From Dromiciops gliroides (lineage: Eukaryota; Chordata; Mammalia; Microbiotheria; Microbiotheriidae), in NCBI RefSeq assembly GCF_019393635.1, contig NC_057861.1, forward strand, positions 376,822,315 to 376,886,314: DNA of 64,000 nt. Reading direction: 5' to 3'. Position 1 is the stretch's first letter; every line of letters starts with the position of its first letter. This document shows positions 35,401 through 49,281 of this stretch, piece by piece. The position numbers and the translations under genes were made by a program. The notes below the pieces were generated by a model. It was not told where the DNA came from and did no database searches. It saw only the letters and a list, made by a program, of their open reading frames with translations.

Positions 35401-35838
35401 ACCAGGAAGAAGGATTCCACCAAGGGTCACTTGGTTTAGCCAATTGCATTTCTGCTATAATGTTGGATGTTATGAACACTTGTCATACTTTTACTTGATC
35501 AGTTAACACAAAAATAACAAGGTTGATTGTTCATATTACAGGTTTCTCCTTGTGAAACTGTAAGAAGGTCTAAAACCATATGCTTATATAAAATCTGATT
35601 TCAGAGAATTTCACTTGTTCACTCTCTCCTCTAACTCCTCTCTATGTCAGAAAGACTAAAATCAATTTTCCAATAAGGAATAAATTTACACAAGTCTTAC
35701 ATCTAGTTCACAACCAATTTCGTTGTTTCCTTTTAACGTATAAAAAATACAAAAATGTGAAAAAATCCCTATATTTAGGGTCTTTGCACCCAATAATGTG
35801 TCCTGAATCCAATTTGTTATGCAACTGCATGATTCAGT
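35401..35838. other. Non-coding DNA
   Basis: No feature recognised. Confidence 0.4.
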
Positions 35839-36007
35839 AAGAAATTATAGGGCAGCTAGGTGGCTTAGTAGATAGAGCACCGGCCCTGGATTCAGGAGGA
35901 CCTGAGTTCAAATCTGGCCTCAGACACTTAACACTTACTAGCTGTGTGACCCTTGGCAAAACAAAACAAAACAAACAAAAAAGAAACAAATAAAAAAAGA
36001 AATTATA
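35839..36007 (+). mobile_element. Core-SINE with 11-bp TSD and CAAAA-rich tail
   Basis: The head and core are intact up to GTGTGACCCTTGGC, where the usual AAGTCACTTAACCCC end is replaced by a (CAAAA)n tail. Duplication AAGAAATTATA at 35839-35849 and 35997-36007. Confidence 0.92.
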
Positions 36008-36181
36008 CTGTTCATATTTTGTCTCTTTAGTTATTATAAATTTATTCACCACATAGATTGTCTATATATTCTCCTGAAACTCTCTAAGGCCATCGTCACT
36101 TCACTAGGAACAGGTTCCTAGTCTCTACCAGATGGAAAATTTTATTAGTAGCACTGGGATCATTGCATTGATTTCCCTGTC

Positions 36182-36363
36182 ATAAATGAATTGACTAGGG
36201 CAGCTAGGTGGCACAGTGGATAGAGCACTGGCCCTGGAGTCAGGAGTACCTGAGTTCAAATCCGGCTTCAGACATTTATCACTTACTAGCTGTGTGACCC
36301 TGGGCAAGTCACTTAACCCCAAGTGCCTCACTAAAAAAACAAAAACAATAAATGAATTGACTA
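36182..36363 (+). mobile_element. Core-SINE with perfect 16-bp TSD
   Basis: Full-length plus-strand copy close to consensus. ATAAATGAATTGACTA occurs at 36182-36197 and 36348-36363. Confidence 0.94.
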
Positions 36364-37445
36364 AACATGACTCTAGAAGAACAATAAGGAAACATGCTAT
36401 CTACTTCCTGTCATAAAGCTAATGCATATAATTAAATACATTTTAATACAGGTGCTATGTTACTATATATTTTGTTTTAATGTATGCTTATTTTAGGAAT
36501 TTTATTTTTATTTATGTATTTTTCAGTGTGGGGTGTGTGTGTGTGTGTGTGTATGAAAGGGGGAAAGTGAAAAAGGGGATATTGATTGGTTGGCCAAGTA
36601 TAAATAATCAAAAGAAAAGTGTCATTGGAGTGTGTATTATTATAGAGAAAATAGAAAAGAAGACAGAAATAAACACAAATAAACAGAATCTTTAATATTA
36701 ATATTGGATCTATTATATTATTGAAAAGAAAAGCAAACTATTTTTTATATATTTGCAGTTTAATATTTAATTTTTTTATGTTCTACTTTGTGAGATTCTC
36801 ATTTTATTTAGCAATTGTTAAGTTTGATTTTTTTTTCTTTTACTGATACTTAAAATAAAACAAAAGAAAAAAAAAAGGAAAAGATAAAGTTTTTTTTCAA
36901 ATTTCTAAAAAGCCTAGCTCCCCGCAGGATACTTGCTTTGAGGGCAAATAGAAGATGATGGGGTAAGGTCACTAAGAACTTAAAGCCAGGGACACCAGGC
37001 AAAATGTCACTGTTTGATACTATTGGTAATTATGAACTAATGAAGGAAGCAGTCAGTTCCTCCTTAGCACATGATCACAGAAGAGTTTGAATCAAACATT
37101 TCATATTTAATTACAAAAGTCATAAACCTGGGTTATTATTATCAATATTTTTGACATGTTTTTCATGTACTAGGGAATATAATATATCATTGGCTATGTA
37201 GAAAGTACATTATCATAATGCCATTTGTCATTCTATACACAAGTGTCTAAAACCTCTTCCCACAAATGTATTTTTGCTTTGATATTTACAGGAATTAATA
37301 ACACAGTCAATAAAATCAGGATTAATTTATTTGAATTAAAGTTAGGGGTCAATATGAAAGCTTTAGCAGCTGCCTCTGTGTAACCAGTAATATAATTATA
37401 CCTTTAATTTTGTGCTGTATTCAAAGCAGGGAAATGTATAATATA

Positions 37446-37477
<32 letters not shown>

Positions 37478-38574
37478 ACTACTTGATAAGTCCCATTTTA
37501 TTCTTCCAAAAGCTTTCTATCAATGATTCGTTAATGTTAAAGCCTGACCACACTAATCTTCTGGGTAGCTTTTCTGTTGTTGCCTTGCGTTTATGGCAAA
37601 TTAAGATTATATTTTCCTCAATTCTTTCTCCCTTTTTGAACTATACTTCTTGTGGCTTAGATAAGCATCATTTTCCCAGATGTTTCTAGGACTCCTTATA
37701 TTTCAGCACAGTCTGCCATTTTGTGGCCCTGATTTCCCATTCATGGAACATTCAGGGTTCATTGTTCTGACTCAGTATAGATATTACGAAAAGTGTTTAA
37801 ATTGGCATGAAAGAGTTTAGGTAGTTTCAAAAATTATGATGTGTCAAAGCGGGGGTGATCATTAAGATAAAATGAAAATGAAGTTTTAGGCATTTTCTCC
37901 CTTAATTTCTGGATCTCAAAGTCTCTACTTTCCCATCCCATGTCCTTTATGTTTATACTTAAAGATTTAGATTTCATTTACATGCTGAAAACTCCAACAG
38001 AATTCTGAGACTTGTAGGATAACACACTAGTTCACAATAGATTTGTCTACATTGTGACTATTGGAATAGACAGGTAAAAATAAATTTAAAGGTCTGCTTC
38101 CTAGTGTTGAAAAGATATCTCTAAAATGTACTAATTAATTCAAGTTTCTCATAATGGTTATGGAGCATTAATTAATTATTAAAATTAAAAGATTTTCAGA
38201 GTTCATTCTACTCCTATCAAATTGAAATTCACTGGAAAATTTAGAATTTCCTTATTGTAGGCTAGGTAAAATTTAAACTTAATAAGGCCTAGATTTAGGA
38301 AAATTATGAAATAGTTGAAACAATCTATGGGAAAATGTCTTTCCATGGGAAAGAATATTGTCCCTAGGTAGGACAATTGGAAGTGCCTATTAAACTTGCA
38401 GTACTTGTTTCTAAAATGTTCCAATCATAACTTTATCCATCAATAAGTATTTGTTAAATGCTTACTATTGTCAGACATTGTATTAAATAAATCTGGAAAA
38501 AAAGAAAGGAAAACTACATAATAAATAACTGTACTTAAAGACCTTATAGTCTAATTGAGGAAAAAACACATAAT
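36364..38574. other. Non-coding DNA
   Basis: No gene recognised. (GT)n lies at 36531-36552 and (AC)n at 37446-37478. The stretch 38430-38550 resembles the 3' end of an old LINE/MIR relic (AATAAGTATTTGTTAAATGC). Confidence 0.4.
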
Positions 38575-38810
38575 CATATATGTAATCACATAGGTATACA
38601 TGCATGCAAGTATATGCATATCAATATATCTATATATGTGTACATATGTACTGTGTATATGAATAGGCATATGCATGTGTGCATGTATATCTTCAAGTGT
38701 GTATATATGTATATGCATATTTGTGCTTAATATGTGTATATTTGTGTCCTTGTATATGTATAATTGTGATATACACTTGTGCATGCATGTATATGTGTAT
38801 ATAAGTTCAG
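38575..38810. repeat. TATG/TGCA-rich alternating tract
   Basis: Imperfect ATATGTGTACATATG and GCATGTGTGCATG units over about 230 bases. The short frames translated from it (His/Ile/Tyr/Thr rich) are artefacts. Confidence 0.85.
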
Positions 38811-39529
38811 GGATATTCTTAGAGGGAAGGCATTAAGATTAAGGAGGCTAGGAAAAGTCTTCATACAGAAGATAAGATGAGATTTCACTGGAGATTTGAA
38901 AGAAATTATTAAGGCTAGAAGGTAGAGAAAAAGGTGGTGCATTGCTACCCACAAATAACAAGGGGGTATCAAACTGTTGCTTACAGAGAGACAGAATAGA
39001 CATATCTAGCCTCTTTTCCCAAAATCCTTCCCATAGGATGATTTTAATTCCTTCTAGGAGGGAAAGTAGGAAGTTAAATCCAGAGGTCGCCACTTATCAA
39101 CCCCTACCCTCTAAAAGAAGCATTACTGCACCAGAATTATACCTATTTGCACCCTTAAATCCTGTTAGTCTATAGGATCTGATTTTCATATTTAAGTTAA
39201 TTTCTTATTGCTCCGTCATTGCTCGAAGAAGAACCATAAGATTTTTATCTAAGACTTGATGCCTTTCCCACCCAATGCAGGTTTCCAATTTACAATGGAT
39301 GTAAGGGTATGTGCATGTGTATGTGTGTGTATATATGCATGTATATACATATGTATATCTGTGTGCATGTACTGTGTATGTATGTACATGCATATGCATG
39401 TGTATGTGTATTGTGTGTGCATGTGATGTTTAAAAATCTAATTGCTATGGTTAAAATCTCATTTGTGGTTCCCTTAAATTAGAAGTGTATAGCACCAGTC
39501 TTGGAACATTAAGTATTCATTAAAGTATA
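38811..39529. other. Non-coding DNA with a second TG-rich tract
   Basis: No gene. An ATGTGTATGTG-type simple tract at 39307-39425. Confidence 0.4.
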
Positions 39530-39860
39530 TTAGGGTTTAGTAAGGAGAACACGTGGAGCTCAGAAAGAAAGAGCCCAGCTCCCTGGACCTGCTGCTGCTA
39601 ACATGAACTCCAGCTGAAAGAAGGATCTCCATTAGTCTTCAAGTGGAAGCTCCCTGCAGGACCACCCCTGTGCGGTCCCCACACAGCTCCAAGCTAATTG
39701 GCTGGTAGCATTGACTGACATGATTTACAGGTAGTTCTATGAATAGATGTAATGGTTCTATGAATAGATGTAACTTCCAGACACTAGTCACATGATTTCT
39801 CTTCAGGGTAGAGCTACCCTGGTTCTCACTATGTCTTTCTTAGCAGTAGGGTGGCACCCT
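39530..39860 (-). mobile_element. LTR-like segment, probably antisense
   Basis: An island of higher GC with the block CTAATTGGCTGGTAGCATTGAC (inverted CCAAT box) that also occurs in related form in the LTRs at 26580 and 49610. It contains a 21-bp-period duplication of TTCTATGAATAGATGTAA (39735-39752 and 39756-39773), of the kind common in LTR enhancers. Ends are not defined. Confidence 0.4.
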
Positions 39861-41016
39861 GATTCTCACATGCATGTGTACATGTATGTGTACGTGTATG
39901 CATATGTATTTTTATGTATCTATCTCTATCTCTTTCCATCTACATATATACATATAAAGTCTATAGTGTGTGTATGTATATAAATACATGCATATGCATA
40001 TAAGCACATATGCACATACATACATATATACCTATGCAAATATACCCATTTAAAATCTAATGTGTGGTTGCCTTTTTTCTGTGTAAAGCAATTGTCTTGT
40101 TTGAGTTCTGCCTAAAATTGACTTTTAGGCAATCGTTCATGCAGACTATTTGTACCTGACCTATGATAGAGCCTTCTAAGATAATATAGGTCTGTTCAGT
40201 TGAGACAGACACAATGTACATTGACTCCACATAGTGCTGTTATTTTGGTCCTTTTCAAGTATGAATGACAACAACCAGGATAACATTTGCCATTAAATCT
40301 ACTTGTGAGGCCATAATCTGATTGTGCCCTTTTAAGAAAGACAATACAAAAGCTCTGACAAAGCCAAGAGTGAAAAAAAAAATGTCAGTACTGGATCAAT
40401 TCTGCAACATCAGGAAGATTTCAACTTAATTAAAATTTACACATTCACTTTAAATTTGATAAGTATCTATTGCAACCAAAGCATTCTGATCAACACTGCA
40501 TTCAAATACAAAGTTTAGAAATTATTTATGTTGTGTATTTAAGTTTAACAAAAAAAGCCCTGAAAATTGGTGGTACAAGTCTTATCTTCATCTTGCTGAT
40601 CAGTAAATTTGAGCTGCACAGACGTAAAGTTATTTTCTTAAGGCCATGTGTTGAGTAAATAAATGGCATAACTGTGATTAGACAGAAGCCATGTTTTCTA
40701 AGTATACTTACAGTGCTCATTCAGGATAGCACAATGCTACTATAAACTTTGTTGTATCATAATCTCAATTCCCAAGACAGTGTCTATAATAGAGCCTATC
40801 AACATGAATGAAATATTTTCAAATGAATGTTTTTATCCTATGCCATTTTCTTCTCTAATCCCACATGAGTATCACTGTGAACTTAGATGTTCCAGAATTT
40901 TATGGCGATTATATATTTCAAAATAAATTGAGGAGAGATGGCCTAACAAAGAAAGTTTCTTCTGCTATACTTTAGCAAATCTAGACTCTCTTTACACATA
41001 CCTGTCATCTATCACC

Positions 41017-41066
41017 TATCTATCTATCTATCTATCTCTCTATCTATCTATGTATCTATCTCTATC
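41017..41066. repeat. (TATC)n microsatellite
   Basis: About 12 TATC units with a few substitutions. Confidence 0.93.
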
Positions 41067-41842
41067 AAACACAAAAGTGTATATGTGGAACAATGCAGAA
41101 ATATACATTGATGTGTTAACATATGTGTTATATATGAGTTATGTAACTATTCATATAGATATATGTCATATATACATGCACTTATATCTTAAATCTAGAT
41201 TAATATATGTATGTAAGTATGTATCTACCTATCAATCATCTATATAACATTAAAATTTTAACCTTATTCTAAGGGACTGAGGAACCTCTTCCCTACAGCC
41301 AGGTGGTCATGGTTACTGTGTTCATTCCATGTGAGGCCTAACCAACTTAAATAAGTCTGAGCCCCTTTTCCTCTCACTTTGTGGGTTTTTATATCCCCAC
41401 AACAGCACACAGGTGAAAATAGCTGAAAGTTCAAATCTGACTCATGTCTAACATGTCTCTAAAGTGAATACTCAATAAATATTCAGTAAACAATATGCAT
41501 CAGGTTTAGGAACACTATATTTTCCTCAACATAGAAGAAATTCTAAAACAAGATCCATTGATGTGTATCAACTTAAAGACTAAAAATAGGATATAACATT
41601 GTTATTCTTGTGCTCTCCCAGAACATAAAACATTTTGAAAGATTACTCATTATTTCAAATTTCACCTTTGTACTAAGTTTATATTTACACATACTAGGAA
41701 ATCAAGCCGGTAGCTGAGCTCTTATTCCTCATTCCCTTTTCCATCTTCTCACATACACCCTGATTGTAGAATCCCCCTCTCTGACTAAGATCTTCTATGA
41801 CCAGTTAACTATAACCAAGAATCCCAAGATTGCTGGACATCT

Positions 41843-41890
41843 CAAAGGCTGATAATGTTCTTCTCTGCAAAGGCTGATAATGTTCTTCTC
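41843..41890. repeat. 25-bp-period tandem duplication
   Basis: The 23 bases at 41843-41865, starting CAAAGGCTGATAATG, are repeated exactly at 41868-41890, separated by TG. Confidence 0.97.
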
Positions 41891-42199
41891 AGGATTGATG
41901 CTTAACCATATATAGTCAATGCAAAAAGAACAAAATGGAAGAACCAGCTATTCTCACCCATTTCAGGCTTCTGTAAGAAAGACATGTATTTTAGTCATCA
42001 TGTAGCAAGAATGGGATGGAGTCTGGAAACTCTCACAGGTTAGACTAAAATAGCATAGACTTGCTATACTCTATAGTCAGGAAGAGAAAAGAGTGAGAGT
42101 GCAGTTCACTTTCTTTTAAAGATCTACAGACTATAAACCAGCTCTGCTAAAAGACAAATAGACAGATTCTTTCATCATTTTATGTCAAAGAGGAAGCTA

Positions 42200-42435
42200 C
42201 TTAGGATGGTTGATCATTGGACCTGGAGCCAGGAAAAACATTTATTCATATCCTGCCTTAAACACTTAGCTATGTGACCCTGCACAAGACACTTAATGTC
42301 TATCTATTTCAGTTTCCTCAATTGTAAAATGGGGATGGCAATAACACTTTCTGCCCAGAGATGTGGTGAGGATCAAATGAGATAATGTTTGTAAAGCATA
42401 TAGGATCGTGCCTGGTGATAAATATAAATGTTGTT
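42200..42435 (+). mobile_element. MIR/THER-like SINE
   Basis: Head GGACCTGGAGCCAGGAAAAAC, core TTAGCTATGTGACCCTGCAC, then CAGTTTCCTCAATTGTAAAAT, GGGGATGGCAATAACA, GTGAGGATCAAATGAGATAA and GTAAAGCATATAGGATCGTG. This order is that of a MIR with an L2-like 3' end. Confidence 0.85.
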
Positions 42436-42439
42436 GTTG

Positions 42440-42474
<35 letters not shown>
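42429..42474. repeat. (TTG)5(TTA)10 microsatellite at the MIR 3' end
   Basis: Trinucleotide run directly following the MIR tail (AAATGTTGTTG), consistent with expansion from the element's own 3' repeat. Confidence 0.93.
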
Positions 42475-42475
<1 letters not shown>

Positions 42476-42904
42476 TATATTCATTATCATTATCAGCATG
42501 TGAAGAATTAATCATTGATTCATATATGTCCCTAGACTTCCAGAAGTATCCAAGAGAGCACAGTCCCCCCTTTTTTCTCTATATATTTGTCTGTTTAAAT
42601 ATCTGTGCTGTTTCTGTCTGTCTCATTGCATCATTAGAGATTTAAAGATAGAGAATTAAAAAGACAGAATGGGGGACACTAGGCATGAGCCTGACTACGG
42701 TGTCAAAAAGCATTATTCATCATATTCTATGTACTTCAGTACTGATTCTAAGAGAAACTAATCCAGAAGTTAGATCCCACAGATTTGTTTTTTACCCTTT
42801 TCAAGGGTAACAGTGATAGATATTCAAGGAACAACAAAGATAAATACCATTGTGTTTTTTGTTGCTGTTATTTTTAGCAAAAAATCACCACAGCCAATAC
42901 CTTA
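42475..42904. other. Non-coding DNA
   Basis: No feature recognised. Confidence 0.4.
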
Positions 42905-43135
42905 TAGTTTTGGTTCAGCCATTTTTCAGTAACATCTGACTGTGTGACACCATTTTTGGGGGGATGGGGCAAAGAGACTGAAGTTATTGGCCATTTACTT
43001 CTCCAGCTTACTTTACAGATGGGGAAGTAAGGCCAACATGATTACGTTACTTGCCCAGAGTCACACAGCTAGTAAGTTTCTGAGGCCAGATTTGTCCAGG
43101 TTCAGCACTATATCTACTATGCCACTTACATATCT
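42905..43135 (-). mobile_element. MAR1-like SINE, antisense
   Basis: Reversed RTE-type tail (AACATCTGACTGTGTGACACC), then CCATTTACTTCTCCAGCTTA, TTACAGATGGGGAAGTAAGG, TTACTTGCCCAGAGTCACAC, and a truncated head. Diverged. Confidence 0.78.
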
Positions 43136-43684
43136 TTTCTATAAAACTATTACTTACTAGTATTGTAAAGTAGATCATTCTGCCTTACCCTTAAAAAATT
43201 CCATTTTTTATTTCTTTCACAATTCAAGTAATTTCCTATATTCTGTTTTTTCCCCCTCTAGAGTAGTAAGCAGAATAACTTTAAATCTACATTCAAAGTC
43301 CTGCCCCCAAATTGAGCAATTTATTGCAGTGCAATCAATATTAAAATGGGATAAATAAAGAATGTTTTAGTCTGAACAGTATCCTATATTCCTAGAAATA
43401 CTTTAATCATAAACCACCAATTATTTCTTCAATAGCTTGGTATACATACATACACACATACATTTTATTTTCATGCTTATACACAATATTTTTGAAATAT
43501 TGACTTGGGTGTTGATTCTTAGATTTCCTGGACAATGTTCTTTCCATTATTATGTTGTGTTGTGATTGAGAGTTATATTTTTTTTTCATTTCAACTAATC
43601 ATTTCCCTGAAAAGAATGAATGATTATTAATTTTAGATCTTTTTTGCACAAATGAACATACAATATTAAAACGAAACTAAGGGG
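43136..43684. other. Non-coding DNA
   Basis: No feature recognised. Confidence 0.4.
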
Positions 43685-43803
43685 GGAGCAGCTAGGTGGC
43701 ACAGTGGACACTTGACACTTACTAGCTGTGTGTGACCGTGGACAAGTCACTTAACCCCCATTTTCCCGCAAAAAACAAAAAAACAAAAACAAAACAAAAA
43801 ACA
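43685..43803 (+). mobile_element. Core-SINE with internal deletion
   Basis: The head (GCAGCTAGGTGGCACAGTGGA) is joined directly to CACTTGACACTTACTAGCTG. About 65-70 bases between, including the B-box, are missing. The tail is (CAAAAA)n. No clear duplication. Confidence 0.85.
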
Positions 43804-44758
43804 ACCCCTAAAATATATCTTCTGAATGTTTACTAATTACAATGCTATTTTTTCCTGGGTAATGCACTGATTTTCATAATGAGAGCTATTGCTTTCACCA
43901 TTTAATCACTGATGATATAGTCAGGTTAATATAGATGCTTAGAATGAATAATAAAGCATCTCAAAATTTTAAACAATCTACTGAACTCAGTGATATCGAG
44001 AAAACACAAGCACCATAATTAATTTATGAACATTAAATACTTTTATTGTTCAATTGCCAAAGAACAAAGGGACAAACACAGATACATACATTTTGGAAAG
44101 GGACTCAAAATAGGTTACTTACTAGCTAGTATTTAATAATTTCTATTTTTTTTAGGTTGTGTCTTTATAGTTAGAGGGGAAAATCATTCTTTATAATACA
44201 GAAATCTACTGATCGTAGACCCTTATTAAAGACTTTGGATTCATCACTAACCATGTTTTTCATGAAAGATTCAGAGTATAGTAGCAAGAACACTACATTG
44301 GAATCAACGGACCTGGTACAATATTGTATACTCTCATTCATTTCATCTTAAAACAAGTCACTTATCACTTGTAATTTTTGGTTTCTCCATACATAAAAAG
44401 TGGATATAACTCTAAATCATTTCCAGTTCCCTTTCAGCTCTCAAAATCTTAGTTCTTAGAGAAAATAGACTTTTACATTACAAGCTAATAAATTCTTGGT
44501 CCACATTTTTAATTACCATACCCTTTCCTACAAGGAATCAACATGTCTCTCTTAGTTCATAGGGATAGTAATGAAGACACTTTTGAGATTATTTGTTCTT
44601 TCCTCTTAATTTCATTGTAAATCATTTAGCATGAACCCCATGATGATTATGATGGTTATAATTATAATTGCCCTAAGTAGTCTTTTTTTCTGCTACTGAC
44701 TAGTTTTGATTGTTGTGACCTAGATTTGAGATCCTATTGATCAATGGATTTAAATTAT
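43804..44758. other. Non-coding DNA; possible MIR relic
   Basis: No gene. A worn plus-strand MIR-like sequence at 44270-44440 (AGCAAGAACACTACATTGGA, AACAAGTCACTTATCACTTG). Confidence 0.4.
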
Positions 44759-44950
44759 AAGAAAAGAGTTGGTAGGGGAAGCTAGGTGGCACAGTGTCAG
44801 TGTCTAGGTGGCCCTGGAGTCAGGAGTACCTGAATTCAAATCTGGCCTCAGACACTTAACACTTACTAGCTCTGTGACCCTGGGCAAGTCACTTAACCCC
44901 AATTGCCGCACTAAAAAAAAAGAAAAAAAGAAAAAAAGAAAAGAGTTGGT
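44759..44950 (+). mobile_element. Core-SINE with 15-bp TSD and scrambled head
   Basis: The head contains an insertion/rearrangement (CACAGTGTCAGTGTCTAGGTGGCCCTGG), but the core and tail are consensus-like. Duplication AAGAAAAGAGTTGGT at 44759-44773 and 44936-44950. Confidence 0.92.
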
Positions 44951-45084
44951 GGATCAGTGCAATATCATTATAGCTTTTGTTCTTGCCATAGGTATTTTTT
45001 GTTATTTTTTCTTATTCTTCTAATGTTTTTGATGGAATTATGAAACAAATTATCTTGTAATGGATGTTATCCTGATAATGGTAA

Positions 45085-45325
45085 ACATTTATAGGGCATT
45101 TTAAATTTTTCAAAGCACCTTCAAAAATGTTAATTTATTTTATTTATATGAACACTCTGGCAAATAGATACTGTTATAAGCTCTATTTTACAGATGAAAA
45201 AACTGGAGTAGACAAATTTTAAGTGAATTGCCCATGGTTATAGTGTTAGTAAGTTCTAAGTTAAGATTTTAATTCAGATCTTCCTGATTCCAAGTCCATC
45301 ACTATTCACTGTATTACCTAGTTTT
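45085..45325 (-). mobile_element. MIR/THER-like SINE, antisense
   Basis: Reversed order of a MIR: ATTTATAGGGCATTTTAAA, TTCAAAGCACCTTC, CTATTTTACAGATGAAAAAAC, AAGTGAATTGCCCATGG, TTCAGATCTTCCTGATTCC, ending with a worn head. Confidence 0.8.
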
Positions 45326-45464
45326 TAGTCTAAGGTTCTGCAGAGTATTGCAAAGTTAGATCAAATAATTGCTTTTTATAATTAAAGAAAGTCACATCAA
45401 TAAGCATTTAATAAGCACTTAATATATTCAAGGTACTGTGCTCAATACTTCAAATTCAAATACA

Positions 45465-46485
45465 GTAATAAGACAATTTTCTGATGAAGAAGTCAAAGCT
45501 ATATATTACCATATTAAAAAATGCTCTAAATCACTATTGATCAGAGAAATTTAAATTAAAACAACTCTGAGGTACCACCTGACACCTATCAGATTGGCTA
45601 ATATGACAAAAAAGGAAAAGAATAAATGTTGGAGAAGTCATGGAAAAATTGGAACACTAATGCATTGTTGGTGGAGCTGTGAACTGATCCAACCATTCTG
45701 GAAAGCAATTTGGAATTATACCCAAAGGTCTATAAAGCTTTGCATACCCTTTGACCCAACAATACCACTATTAAGTCTTTTCCCCAGGGAGATCATGAAC
45801 AAGGGAAAAGATCCCACATGTACAAAAATATTTATAACTACTCTTTTTGTGATGGAAAGGAATTGGAAATTGAGGGGTTGCCTATCAATTAGGGAATGGC
45901 TGAAGAAGTTGTGGTATATGAATGTAATGTAATACTATTGTGCTGTAAGAAATGATGAGCAGGCAGACTTCAGAGAAACCTGGAAGGCCTTGCATGAACT
46001 GATGATGAATGAAATGAGCAGAATCAGGAGAACATTGTACATAGTATCATCAAAATTATGTGCTGATCAACTGTGATGGACTTGATTCTTCTCATCAATA
46101 CAATGGTACAAGTAAGTTCCGGAGGACTCATCATGGAAAATGTTCTCCAAATCCAGAAAAACAAAACAAAACAAAACAAAACTGTGGAATATAGATGCAA
46201 ATTGAACCATATAATTGCTATTTTTTGTTGTTATTGTTTTTCTTTTTTGATGTTTTTCCTTTTTGCTCAGATTCTTCTTTTACAGCAATACTAATCCACA
46301 AGTATGTTTAATGTGATTTTACATATGTAGCCTATGTCAGATTGCTTGCTGTCTTGGGGAGGGTGGAGGGAGAGCAGGGATGGAGAAAAATTTGAAATTT
46401 GAAATTCTATAAAACAAATGTTGAAAACTATTTCTACATGTATCTGAAAAATAATAATAATTTTATAATTAAAAAAAAGAAAAAA
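45465..46485 (+). mobile_element. L1 3' end: ORF2 C-terminus, 3'UTR, tail
   Basis: The best-preserved L1 end in the window. The frame 45594-45932 encodes the ORF2 C-terminal cysteine region: NKCWRSHGKIGTLMHCWWSC, then ELIQPFWKAIWN, LCIPFDPTIPLLSLFP, TCTKIFITTLF. The 3'UTR follows (CTTGATTCTTCTCATCAATA, the G-rich GGGGAGGGTGGAGGGAGAG, AACTATTTCTACATGTATCTG), ending in an A-rich tail near 46470. The preceding conserved segment GAGGTACCACCTGACACCTA is also present but out of frame. 5'-truncated; no clear duplication. Confidence 0.93.
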
Positions 46486-48154
<1,669 letters not shown>

Positions 48155-48375
48155 ATACCCATACACACACTTACATATATATACTCATACACATACGTAC
48201 ATTTATACATATGCATATATGTATATGTGTATATGAATTTATCTAGAATATATGTTCATATATACACACATACCCATATACCTAGAATTTCTATACACGC
48301 ATGTGTGAAGACAAATGGATATATGTGTGTGTATTTGAAAGTGAGCTCCTTTATGGCATAAACTTTAAAAAAAAT

Positions 48376-48640
48376 GTTCAGCATGGTGGTTCAATGCATA
48401 GAACACTGGGCCATGAGTCAAAAGTATGTATTAAAACCTGGCCTAAGATATTTACCTGCTCTGTGACCCTGGATAAGTCATTTAAACTCTGTTTGCCTCA
48501 CTTTTCTCATATATAAAGTGGGAATATTAACACGTAACTTACAGGATTGTTTTGAGGATCAAATAAGATAATATTTGTAAAGCACTTATCATGGTGCTTG
48601 GCATATAGGAGATGCTATATAAATATTTTTTCTTTCCCAC
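48376..48640 (+). mobile_element. MIR/THER-like SINE, nearly full length
   Basis: Head GTGGTTCAATGCATAGAACAC, core CTGCTCTGTGACCCTGGATA, then TTTGCCTCACTTTTCTCATA, AGTGGGAATATTAACACG, GATTGTTTTGAGGATCAAAT and GTAAAGCACTTATCATGGTG. Confidence 0.87.
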
Positions 48641-48804
48641 TTCTCTCACATCGACATTAGGTAAATGTCTAATGAATGGTTATTAAATGTGATAACTTCA
48701 TAAACATGGAAGTGCTCTGTAAATATATGTGATTATTATATCTGTAATTTTATTTATTTCATTTAGTTCTTCTTTTCATTTCTTATAATTTTTTTTAGTT
48801 CTAA

Positions 48805-49070
48805 ATATAGTTGAGTAGCTACATAGCACAATGGATAGAGTACCAGCCCTGTAGTTAGGAAGACCTGAATACAAATAGGCCTTAAGCACTTATTAGCTAT
48901 GTGACTCTAGGCCAGCCATTTAACCCTGTTTGTCTCAGTTCCTCATCTACAGAATGATCTGGAGAATGAAATGGTAAATCGCTCCAGTATCTATCCCAAG
49001 AAAACTCTAAATGGTTTGATAAAAAGCTAAGTATGACTGAGAAAAAACCATAAACAAAAATGGGTGACAA
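48805..49070 (+). mobile_element. MAR1-like SINE with RTE-type tail
   Basis: Head GTAGCTACATAGCACAATGG, core TTAGCTATGTGACTCTAGGC, CTCAGTTCCTCATCTACAG, GGAGAATGAAATGGTAAATC, CTCCAGTATCTATCCCAAGA, and an end related to the RTE GACTGA tail (AAGTATGACTGAG). Confidence 0.83.
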
Positions 49071-49281
49071 ATAAAAATCTTATAAACATAATTTCAACAT
49101 TAAACATAAGCAAAAAAGTGAATAAATGAGGGCAAGCAACCAATCTAAAATATAAAAATTACTTTGGCTAAAATAATAATTTTAACAATTTTGTGTATAT
49201 CCATATAATGTTATTGTTATTACCATATGTGTTTCCATTACATAATCTTTCAATTGGGAATATTATGTAGTGACCAGTTTT

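Larger units (their letters stand above)
39861..42199. other. Non-coding DNA
   Basis: No gene seen. Contains TATG-type simple tracts (39870-40040), a possible worn antisense MIR at 40560-40690, and the repeats listed at 41017 and 41843. Confidence 0.4.

Noticed and set aside
36198..36331. Short frames (GLSDLPRVTQLVS..., and the reverse ALESGVPEFKSG...) in many places
   Set aside because: These are the two strands of the core-SINE read in frame; their recurrence reflects the repeat, not a protein family.
38551..38784. His/Ile/Tyr/Met-rich frames
   Set aside because: Translation of TATG/TGCA simple sequence.
41017..41066. CRISPR-like or satellite array
   Set aside because: Tetranucleotide microsatellite; no repeat-spacer architecture anywhere in the window.
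45594..45932. Possible host zinc-finger-like gene (Cys/His/Trp pattern)
   Set aside because: The pattern is the L1 ORF2 C-terminal region, followed by L1 3'UTR and an A tail.
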